DNA of 64,000 nucleotides from Scedosporium boydii (lineage: Eukaryota > Ascomycota > Sordariomycetes > Microascales > Microascaceae). The notes under the pieces are model-generated. The model searched no databases, was not told the DNA's origin, and saw only the letters and a program-made list of their open reading frames with translations. Position 1 is the stretch's first letter. Every line of letters starts with the position of its first letter. Below, one piece after another: positions 12,075-21,900 of the stretch. The position numbers and the translations under genes are program-made. The stretch lies in assembly GCA_002221725.1 (NCBI GenBank), contig NJFT01000089.1:83560-147559 (forward strand). The letters are read 5' to 3'.

Positions 12075-15000
12075 ATGATGCTAGCCGGATCCAAACACTG
12101 GGCTCTGTTCCAGGCCATCTCTCCCCTCTTCACATCCGACATACCCTGGTCCTCAGCAGGGCGGAGCGACGCGGAAACTACTGCCGTCCAGGAAGCCGGG
12201 GCCTTGTTGAGGGCCCATATCAGCGAAATACCCTTCCATGTTCCGCAAGATGCTGCGTTCTCCGATCAGACCCTATCCGATTTTACAACAGCCCTAAAAT
12301 ATTTGCTCTTAACACTTGAAGGTTTAGTCCTGCAGAGCGTTCTCGATGACGCGACTGCTCTTGGGGAGGTAAGCATCTGGAATCGCATGCACAACTTCAG
12401 GTGGTATCAATCGCTCCTAGGCTAAGCTTCACAGAGTCAGGCCGACCCCGTCGAGGAATACCCCAAGCTCTCTGCGCTGAGCTTATTCATCAGAAATGAC
12501 AACTTCTCCACAGTTTACTGTCATCGCTTTCTGTATCTGAATCAGAGGGCTGCCTTGCTCAAGGCCACTCGCTCACGCGCCGAGGGCTCCTTGAAGAATG
12601 TGAAGAAACTGTTTCAAGACTCGGCATCCCTGTCTAAAGATGGGTTCGTTGCTGGGAACCATCTCCCGCCATCATCTCAACCTCAATACAGCCAAATATT
12701 TAGGGACTGCTCAGATACCTTGTTTAACACCCTGGAAAAAACCCTGCGGCCATGTACATCAATGTCCTCTAAACACAAGGCCTTCTTTCACCTGAAGGCT
12801 TCGCCCAATCCTACAATTGGTGGTTCTTCCGCGGAAGTGGATCTATTATTAGCATTATGCCCTCAGGGGAACCCTTGCCAAGAGGTTCGGTTCACCGTTC
12901 CCAACCATACGTAAGTTGTGCAAAGATGCAAAGATTGATGCATGGAATCACGGACAACTCACCAAATACAGCGGTTCGATTCCGGCTGCGATGGCCGAAT
13001 CTCACGAGCGACTTATCGAGGACGTCTGCCAAGTTGCCCGCGAGGCATACGAACGCCAACAAGTTGTGAGAATATACGTCCACGACAACAAACTGCACGA
13101 CACTTCTGATTTCGACGAGGAGCCGAGCAACCCAGAAGCGGAACACACAATATCAATTTCTTCCCTCCTAGACAAACAGGTCTTGCGGGACCGCTTCAAG
13201 TTTCCGCTTGTTCACAAGAGAATTCTAGCCCTAACTCTCGCCCGAAGTCTATTAAACCTTTACGAGGGGCCGTGGATACAGACAGACTGGTCTGCCGAGC
13301 ATGTTCTCTTTGCATATGACACTAATAAGAGCCGCGTTTACGATATCCACCAGCCATATTTGCCTTGTACGCTCTCGTCGGAGCATGAATATCAATCAAC
13401 AGTTAGCGATCCTCTACACAACAACCCATTGATCCTCTCTTTCGGAAGACTGCTCATGGAAATGGATAAAGGGGAACGTATCGCGATCACAAAAACCGTG
13501 AGGTCAAGACCGAGCCTCTACCGAACACTTGTGGCCGAATTGGATGACTGGGGCAAGGAGCTTCTAACTTCATACTACACCCAAGCTGTTGAGGGATGTT
13601 TGAAGTTTCCGAAATGGCTCCAGGCGAACAGGGGCATGAGCCGGGAACTTGCCTACCGCAAAGTCATCTTAGAGAAGATTCTGCATCCCCTGGAGCTTGA
13701 AGTTAGGACGTTTTCAAATCAAGGAGCGGGATCTCGAGATATAGATTTGATTCACAATAACATAGCGCCACCGGACATCGCTAGCCCTTTGGTCCGTACC
13801 TCGAGTATACGGGGTTCAACAGTCGCCGGTTACACCGCCGTCTCAGCAAGAACGGATGCTCCCACGACCACCATGGGCAGAGTGTCCAGGAGCGGGGCAA
13901 TGACCTCCTCTAGAATAAGCCTAGAGCAATCACAAACGAGTCACAGCACTAGGTCCTCCACATTAACTATTAACGCGTCGCGTTGCCCTCCAACTTCACT
14001 GCGCACCCACTCCTCCTCAACCACCAACGCCTCTCTAGCCACGCGCTCCTCCCCAGTTAGTCGTCCCTCTCTGGCCAGCCGCGTTTCTCCAGAATCGACC
14101 CGAAGATTTGAACAACCTGCGCGGCAGCCGAGTCCAAGTGTCAGGTTTTCTTCGACCTCACGGCGCACTCAAATCTCATCTCGGCCCGAAAACGCAAGAG
14201 ACATGCCGAACTTTGTACGCACATGTACCTTCATGTTCAGTGAGAGTGAGATGGAGCTATCTGAAGACAAGTTGAGTTTACCACTGGCCGACCCTACTCC
14301 ACTAGGATCAATAGCATTGACTCGACGCAGGAAAACCCGTGCCAAAGAATTTCTGAAGAGATTTGAGGACTTTCGGTTATGTAACATCCACCGGTGTTCG
14401 AAGACAGCAAGAGTGCGGATTGTTGTCTTAGATACGGGCCTCTCTCACAATGACATCCGAATCCGTGCTCTGAAACGAGTCATAAAGGACGGCTGCCGGA
14501 AGAGGGAGAACATAAACTACAGAGACCCCATCCGGGAGGAGCGAAATTTTGTCGCCGGTAGTCCCGATCACGATGAAGATGGCCATGGAACCCATGTCAT
14601 CGGGTTGCTGCTCACCCTTGCGCCGGAGGCAGACTTGTATGTTGGCAAGATCTCCCGAGGAAAGAAGTGCGAGACCCAGGACCAGGGGATGGCTGCGGTA
14701 AGTATTTTGCATTGGATCCTCATGCGTGGCTATAACTCGGACGAAGTACTAATTGTTCTCTTCTATAAGGCGCTGAGGTGGGCCGTCGATGATGTTAAAG
14801 CGGATATTATATCCATGTCGTTTGGATTCGAAGATGATGCAGGCTGGGATGATGATATGGACAAAGCGATTAAGGAATCCTTTACCGCCGGTAGGATCGC
14901 ATTCGCAGCTGCATCAAACTACGGTGGGAACTCATGTAGAACGTATCCAGCCAAGGCTGAAACGGTTTTCTGCATTCACGCGTCAGACGGCCACGGCAAC

Positions 15001-15363
15001 CCGAGCGGATTAGATCCCACACCGATACGTGGCGACTACAATTTTAGTACGCTTGGAGTGGCCGTGCCGTGCGGCGATACGGGAGGCAGGGAGATCTTCA
15101 AGACGGGCACGTCGTATGCCACGCCGGTCGCTGCAGGCCTTGCTGCTAACATCATAGACCTCGCTGACTGGTTGGCCGAGGCGGGAGAGCTGACCTCCGC
15201 CCAAACGAAGAAGCTGCGCTCATATGAAGGCATGAGGAGCGTGTTTAAGCTTATGGCCCCCAGCCGTCGACAAGACTACGATTATGTCGCGCCTTGGAAC
15301 CTGTGGAACAGGAGAGTAGAGGAAAGAATAATATGGGGCAAAATTAGAGAGAAACTCTCTTAA
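12075..15363 (+). CDS. DUF7580 - subtilisin-like (S8) serine protease, candidate gasdermin-activating protease
   Basis: Exons 12075-12368, 12435-12910, 12972-14697 and 14770-15363 keep frame and give 1029 residues. Residues about 285-500 match the fungal DUF7580 pattern (LALTLARSLLNLYEGPWIQTDW, then NPLILSFGRLLMEMDKGE). A Ser/Thr/Arg-rich linker follows (about 510-650). The S8 domain is at about 735-1015, with D744 (VVLDTG), H795 (DGHGTH), oxyanion N882 (AASNYGG) and S947 (GTSYATPVAAG): all catalytic residues are present. The last intron (14698-14769, 72 nt) is in frame with no stop, so it is easily mistaken for coding sequence. Removing it restores the family sequence MAAALRWAVDDVKADIISM. 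There is no signal peptide, so it is probably cytosolic. It converges with the gasdermin-like gene, 72 bp between stops. In Podospora HET-Q2, a subtilisin-like protease, cleaves the linked gasdermin HET-Q1; the same role is inferred here. An extra 5' exon is possible. Confidence 0.82.
14698..14769 (+). other. in-frame intron inside the subtilase domain
   Basis: Donor GTAAGT at 14698, branch-like ACTAATT at about 14749 and acceptor ATAAG ending at 14769. The length is 72 nt (24 codons) with no stop. Left in, it would insert a 24-residue block (about VSILHWIL to VLFYK) into the conserved strand-helix between the catalytic His and Ser. Splicing gives an uninterrupted subtilase consensus. Confidence 0.8.
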
Positions 15364-15435
15364 ACATTCGATAGATGGGCTGGAAGATACCCCAAAGAAC
15401 ATAGTAATGGATTTATGATACTTGGAATTGAAACA

Positions 15436-16281
15436 TTATCCTAGAACTCTGGTACAGATCCACATAGATTCATCTTGATCGTCGAAAACTGTTCCTTCAA
15501 CTGTTTGCACTAGGTCATCAAAATCGTCTTCGCCAATTTCGTCTCCATCCAGATCTAACTCCGGTATATCATCCTCAGGGAAGGTCCGGGAACCATCTTG
15601 CATAGTGGCACCTTTGGTATGGACTTGCTGTTCGACCCTGCCATTTTTATATCTAATCTTCCTAAACCTCAAAGCAACGACGCAATCGTCACCTCGTGTG
15701 AAGGACATGCCCTGCATGGCGGTTCGAGCGAGCTCGATCTTCGGGCCAAAGACACCAATCCGCCCAATGACGCTAGCAGCGCCGAGGCTCCGGGTGGACG
15801 TATGCCGGGAGTCAGCCGCTACTTCTCGCCCGACCTTGATCCCCGTGATCATATACACGGGCACGCGGAACTTAGTCGTTCGCATGTACGCACGCACTTC
15901 CGACCCTGCCATGCTGGAGCGGATATAATCCTCAGTGGGGTTGAAGTACGTGGTCTCGAGACATCCGAACCTGTACTCTGTATCATCATCCTCCTCGACT
16001 CCTACCTCGGTGCGCGCTCCGAGGCCTAGCGTTAATGCCAAAAACTTGGCCCAAACGCCGAATTTGCCATGAAGGAGATCATTTCGAGTCGCCGTGAAGC
16101 CGTCCATCCTGTGTGGACCGTAGATCTCGTTCGAGGAGATTGGGAGGTGGTCCGCGATGTTTATGGACTGCAGAAATGTCGGGTCCTCGAGGATGTGGCC
16201 GAGATCAATAGGCCCAGCCGGTGGCGGCGGAGTGGTTAAGTCCGGCACGAAGACGAACGTTTTTCTGATTTTGGCCATCAT
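15436..16281 (-). CDS. putative fungal gasdermin-like pore-forming protein
   Basis: A single-exon frame of 281 residues; the start is the first or second Met (16281 or 16278). The N-terminus (MAKIRKTFVFVPDLTTPPPP, then IDLGHILEDPTFLQSIN) matches my recollection of the fungal gasdermin (RCD-1/HET-Q1) start: a hydrophobic strand, Pro-rich turn and an xDLGxILxDP motif. The middle is beta-rich and basic (KFRVPVYMITGIKVGRE, VALRFRKIRYKNGR). The last 45 residues or so form a strongly acidic tail (PEDDIPELDLDGDEIGEDDF). Length is close to that of HET-Q1 (about 280 aa). Fungal gasdermins have only a short inhibitory C-tail, removed by a clustered protease; here a subtilase gene lies 72 bp from its stop codon on the opposite strand. 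The inferred role is membrane permeabilisation and regulated cell death after cleavage upstream of the acidic tail. The family call rests on pattern, length and neighbour, not on alignment. Confidence 0.7.
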   Translation of the reverse strand: MMAKIRKTFVFVPDLTTPPPPAGPIDLGHILEDPTFLQSINIADHLPISSNEIYGPHRMDGFTATRNDLLHGKFGVWAKFLALTLGLGARTEVGVEEDDDTEYRFGCLETTYFNPTEDYIRSSMAGSEVRAYMRTTKFRVPVYMITGIKVGREVAADSRHTSTRSLGAASVIGRIGVFGPKIELARTAMQGMSFTRGDDCVVALRFRKIRYKNGRVEQQVHTKGATMQDGSRTFPEDDIPELDLDGDEIGEDDFDDLVQTVEGTVFDDQDESMWICTRVLG

Positions 16282-17033
16282 TCCGATATACTTTTGGCTT
16301 CGGGAGTGTACTCTACTTTCACCTTAAGATAGAGCTTTCCACGAGGTGTTGAGGCTAATAAATCGAACATAGGAGATCTTTGTTTCGTACCAGTACTTCC
16401 ACCATCCACGCTTACGGAGCCAAGAGAGATGGGGCCCTCGCATTGCGATGCAGAAGCAACGTGGGGCAACTAGATTGGTCGATGCCATTTCGAGGCGACT
16501 CGACTGAACGTACTGGCCTTCGATATCTCTAAAGAAAATGCTCTAGAGGAGGATGATTCGCTTGTCAAGGTTCCCCTTTTCCCGTTTTATTTTTCAAGTC
16601 TTCAAAGTACTTCCCCATGTCCCGTGCCTCGGCTACATCTCACTGCATCTATAATTTAATTAGGGCGCTTCTTCTAAATCAATGAGAGAAGAGCGCCTAT
16701 CGCGGCGAACTTACCGAACACGCAGGGCGTGTCCCACGAGGCGTCAAGGATGGGTCGGAGGGTAACTCTCCTCTCATTTCAGAGGAGCGTCGCATTCCTC
16801 AGGCGATTTTCCTAGGGTAAATATCTATATAACTTCCTTTTCGTCTTACCTGGCGTCGGTGTAATTCTCCTGTAAACGTCACCTAACATACTGCCGAGTA
16901 GCAATGTGCGACTAATACATCCATCTCCAAAATCAAGTTCAAGCCCCATATGAAGTCAAGACATGACGGATTGATGCTACAGATACCACACTGCCGAAAC
17001 GTCAAAGACCCAAATGTTTCCAAACATCGTCGT
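16282..17033. other. intergenic region upstream of the gasdermin-like gene
   Basis: About 750 bases between the gasdermin-like start and the CorA-like stop, probably the promoter of the former and the 3' end of the latter. No open frame of interest is seen. Confidence 0.6.
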
Positions 17034-18508
17034 TTATAGCTTTTGCCCGAAGCGCACGATAAATTTATGCAGTGCCTGCCACCCCAGTGCAATAACGACA
17101 ACTATCGAGAGGAGCGGTATAGCCGTCACGAAATATACCCAAAAGAGCCTTTCTCCCGGGCCATAGCCTTCTGCCATGCTAAAGACACTAGCGACCCACG
17201 AGAGCGGCACAAAGATGAGGGCGATGTAAGTCAAGCGCTGGACATTCGAGGCTTCTCGTAGCTGAACCATTGACGTTGCTACCGGCAGCATTTGCTCGAG
17301 GGAGCGGCTCTGGTGATCAATTTGGCCGCGAATGAACTCTACATCCTTGAGTACCATCTTCCACCGCATTTTTTCACCTTCGCGCTCTAACCAACACTCG
17401 ATGAAGTCGGAAAGTAGGGCCAACTTATGGTTGCTTTGCTTAGTTCGACGGCGCCAGCGCTGTAGGTCGATGATGTCGTCATCGTGGAGTCGATCTTGAA
17501 TACTGCGCAAAGAATACTCGTAGTGCTTGACATAGCGGCTCAAGACGTGAGTGTACATCATCCACTCAGCTATAACTACCCTGACCGGGTAATATCCTAG
17601 CTCCAAGATAGTCGGATATGATCTTGAAAACTGCACAGGGTTGTAGGTGAGGTAATGTAACAGCGCAGGAAGCATTGAGCTATGATCCCACTGTCCGGCA
17701 TTCGTCGAGGAGGTCCGAAACGAGGAGAACGATATGGGTTGCGAGAAGTCTTCGAACCCTCCTTGTAGGACTTTGCTTTGAAATGCTCTGCAGGACCCAG
17801 AGGTAGATGTCTCGATTACACGGCTCACAGACGGGTCTATCAGCATGACACCTGGGTCAAGTTAGCCTAAGCCAGTCGTAAGATCGACCTTGGGTATAGG
17901 AGAGGCATACAAATCCAAGTACAATCTAGTTTCTTGACAAGGATAGAACAGCAACCGCGTGCGAGACCCAGCTGACGTTCTTCAATAGGTGGCAGTCGAC
18001 GCACGTTGCGGTGGATGTTTGATGCAGTTCTTAACGTGTACGGAACGCTCTTGTACAGGCCTGCGCTACCAAGGTCAATGACCTGTTGATAGTGAATGTT
18101 GAGATAGCCCCTTTCCGCGAACAGCGATGGAGGGAAAGCCAAGGATGGCGGAGGTGGCGCCTTTTCAATGCCACTGAAATCGGTGCTTATATGGCTAGCA
18201 AAGAATAAGGGATCTATATCCAGTTGTTCTCCCAGAATTTTCATGATATCCGGCTTGACATCTTCGACGAGCAGAATACGGCCTAGTACCGTGCGGTCTA
18301 TAGAGCGAAGCTTTTCAAGTTCCTCTTCGGCGAACGGTGCTGGCTGCGTTGCGGGCCCTCTATCTCCAGGATAATCGATAGAGAAGATGGTACTTTTGGC
18401 AAGCAAGGGTTTAGATGAGAGGTACTTTGCTAGCCCGGCAAGGCATGGGTTGTTTCGGTATCGTGATGCTACGAAATCGCTGTACGATGGGATCTTCTTG
18501 GCTTCCAT
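17034..18508 (-). CDS. CorA-like two-transmembrane protein without the GMN motif
   Basis: Exons 18508-17911 and 17851-17034 join in phase across a 59-nt intron (donor GTATGC, branch GCTAAC, acceptor CAG) and give 471 residues. The long N-terminal cytosolic part begins MEAKKIPSYSDFVASRY and ends in a charged helical region (RGQIDHQSRSLEQML), the usual stalk of fungal CorA-like proteins. Two membrane segments close the protein: YIALIFVPLSWVASVFSM (about 407-425) and LFWVYFVTAIPLLSIVVVIAL (about 438-458). Canonical CorA transporters have GMN between these helices; here the loop is AEGYGPGER, so Mg2+ transport is doubtful. Such divergent CorA-like proteins are frequent in Pezizomycotina accessory genomes. 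Its place between the gasdermin-like gene and the NLR suggests, but does not show, a membrane-linked role in the same response. Confidence 0.75.
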
Positions 18509-18944
18509 CCCTTAGAAAGCTTGCTGCCAAAAAATATTGGTCGTATGGAGGCTATCACAGAAGTTAACGAGAGGAAACTCCGAATCATAGAAAGCCTTGA
18601 ACAGACATTGAACTCGAGCGATGAGTAGGGTCCAACCCCGACGTCCGAGCCTGGTGGACTTTTTCCACTTTTCCCTGGCTCGTATTCCGGCTTGGAGCTG
18701 GGCGCTTATTTTTTCCACTTGAATTAAGCCACAGCTGGGCTTGGCGCTCCCATTGGCTATCTCTACCTCGTACGTTGTCGCATCATTCAACAGGATTCAG
18801 CTGGAGGCAGGGATGCATATGAGGTCCTTCGTACCCCTCCTCATTTCACCTGCCCTCTACCGTCCCCTCTCCCGTTCCTTGTTCGGGCTTTCTCTAGGAT
18901 AGCTTCTGTGCTTGATGAGGTCACCACCCGCAGCACCATGAAAC
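18509..18944. other. divergent promoter region, CorA-like gene / NLR gene
   Basis: About 435 bases separate the CorA-like ATG (minus) from the NLR ATG (plus), so the two may share a bidirectional promoter. A 92-codon minus-strand frame (18512-18790) ends just before the CorA-like start and may be 5' leader sequence or a chance frame. Confidence 0.5.
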
Positions 18945-21900
18945 ATGGAGTTAGCATCCAGACAAGACTGTGATGTTGATTCCATTTCGGGCGACATAAG
19001 AATACCTTTACAATCGAAAATCGACGACATTCATTACGCAAGTGCACAAGATGGGGATCTCAAGGATTTCTTCATCAAGGCAGTCTGGCCCAGGCTAGTG
19101 TCGGATTACGAAGGCCTTGTAGAAGAAGTGAAAAGGCTGTGCCGCGATGAACTGCAAAGGCGAGGGATTGCGTTCTGGATCTACGGACGAGTGAAGGCGG
19201 CGGAATCAGTTGAGAAGTCTATTGAGCGTCGACAAGCCAAACGCACCAGCAAAGGTGAAGAGGCATACAAATGCGTGGAGGAAATATTCCATGATGTGCA
19301 TGATCTCGCCGGTATCCGGATCGTGCTCAGGTTCGACTCGGACACGGAAACGGTTCGCGATTTTATCCAGGATCGATTTAAAGTCCGGGGTTCGACGGAA
19401 TTCAAGCCTGACCGCGAGGTGTCTCCGGATCAGCGGTGGATTCCACGATTCGGATCGTACGCAACAACAAACTATCACGTCAGACTCGGAAGCCAAGACG
19501 TCGGACCGCCACTTGCCCAGTTCCAGGGCATTTTGTTTGAGATTCAGCTTACTGATATTGGGAACCACCTACACAATGAACTTGCACACCCCTTCTTGTA
19601 TAAAGGAACGCCCTCGGATCTCAGCGCCGGGGATGGTATCGTCCTGGATATAACTCGTGGGCTCGCCCGAACATATGCGCTTTGCCTGATGTACTTCAAA
19701 GACAAGCAGGGAAATAAGCTTGGCAAAAGCGATCTTGAGGATGAGCTAGGGCCGGTGTTGGCGAAGGCGATGGAGCCCGATGAGTCGCACGCTTCGATAC
19801 AAGGCTCAAACTTACCGTCGCCAGAGGCTACGATAGACGCGGCATCTGAATTTATCGAGAATTTACTCCAGAGAGCCGGGAAAGATATGGGGCTCAAGGG
19901 GATTGGAAATTTACTTCCACTCCCACCGCAGGGCTGGGAGTCACTCACTGACCTCAAACTGTGGCTTGTTCGCGGTCTTGAGTGGGTCCTCATTATTCAA
20001 CTCGCCTTCAGAATCTTGAAGCTAATGTTTTGAGGATAGTAAGATCCGGAATGCGGACCAACCCACAGTCAAGCTTCCAACCGTCCGCAGTGCTTCATAC
20101 GATAGTGGGGAGGACGAGCACCTTGCTTTTTGCCAAGCCGGCACCCGGGTGGGTGTACTGGAAGAGATCAAGAACTGGATATACGGACCCGAAAAGGAAA
20201 CGATCTTGTGGATATACGGCACTGCGGGCATTGGAAAATCGACGATTAGCCGAACAGTTGCGCATAGGTGTGACGAAATGGGCGTGCTAGGGGCCAGCTA
20301 TTTCTTCAAGCGAGGGGAAGACGACAGGAATGATCCACGTCGTATCATTCCGACTCTAGCAACACAACTAGCAGTTTCAGTTCCAGGGTTTAGAAAGGCT
20401 CTAAGAGACTCCCTAGACGACCCCCAAAACGAAGGGATCGAGAACAAAGCTATGAGAAAACAGTTTAACGCTCTTCTATTGAACCCAACTGGCCGGGTTG
20501 TCGAAACCACACTAACTAATGATGCATCGTCGCGAACGCGCCCCGTTGTTATTGTTATCGACGCTCTAGATGAGTGCGACTCCGAAATCCATGAGACCCT
20601 TCTATTGTCGCTACACAGATTAGGCTCCATTGAAAATATCCGATTCCGCGTTGTGCTTACTAGCAGAGAAACTCACCAAGTCGAGGTCGTTGTACGAAAA
20701 CTCGCTACACAACAAGCATGTCGCACTCTCCCCCTGCATCAAAAGTTCCAGGAGCAAACGCAGGTTGATGTCTCCAAGTTTTTCGAGGCACAATTCAAGC
20801 GTATTGCAAAGGACAACTTCCTGGATGGATGGCCCAGCCCCAGCGAGCTCAAACGCGTAAACGAGCTCGCAAGCACTCCTTCGCCACTCTTTATCTACGC
20901 AGCGACGCTTTGCCGCTACCTCGATGACGGGACTGGGCGACAGCGTCCCAAAACTCGATTGGAGCTTTGGCTCAAACAGCAGGATCGCAGGGCTTCACAA
21001 GCTTCACAACTTCATCAGATTTATCTCCCAATATTGGACTACATTTTCTTTGGTAGACGCAAGGCCAGTGACAAACCAGAGCCGCTTGACGAGAGAGAAC
21101 AACTAGAGCTGCGAAAAGTACTCGGCGCCCTTGTCTTCCTTGCTACTCCGCTCCCTTCTCGAGCTATTGGGGATCTACTAGGTCTTGAGCAAGGGGATAT
21201 TGAGAATTACTATCTCCGCAATCTCCACGCAGTCGTATACGTTCCAAAAGATCCGACAAGACCTGTACGCCTTTTCCACCAGTCATTTAGAGATTTCCTT
21301 GTTGGTTACAACGGAGAACACCAAGAGTACTTTCAGGTCGATAAAATCAAGGCCCATAGGTGGCTTGCACGAGGGTGTTTAAGTGTCATGCGTAGCCTAC
21401 TGAAACGAGACATTTGCAATACCCAAGATCCTGGCATTCTGAGGCAGGAAATAACAGACGAGGCCATCAATAAGCATATACCGCCGCACCTCCGATATTC
21501 CTGCCTTTTCTGGCTCCACCATCAGCTGGTTCTGGACGTGGAAGCTGTGCAAGAGTTCATCTGCACGCATCTTTTGCACTGGATGGAATGCATGTCCATT
21601 CTAGGTCAGTACGGGGACTGTGTAAGGCTGCTTAGACGTTTGCTCGCACTTTGCCAGGTAGGTCGACAACCGGTATAATAACCCTGGCTCCATTCCCTGC
21701 GCAGCTTTCATTCCTAATATCAAATTGTTTCAGTCAACCCCATCCCTTGGCGTAAATCATGATTTCTGCCAGCTACTAGAGGATGCGGACCATTTTGCCA
21801 CGATCCATGCAACAATAATGCAGCGTGCGCCGCTGCAAATATATGCCTCAGCACTCGCGTTCACCCATAAGTCGAGTCCGGTGAAAATGCTTTTTTGGGG

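Noticed and set aside
12971..12984. GGTTCGATTCCGG, identical to the SINE B-box core
   Set aside because: It lies at the start of a protease exon whose frame and splice site explain it; no A-box or pol III terminator surrounds it.
18945..20033. RelA/SpoT segment as a separate 362-aa gene
   Set aside because: A GTGGGT/CTAAT/TAG intron at 19982-20039 restores the frame into typical pre-NACHT sequence, and no separate promoter or start is seen for the NACHT part; a single NLR gene is the better reading, though not proven.
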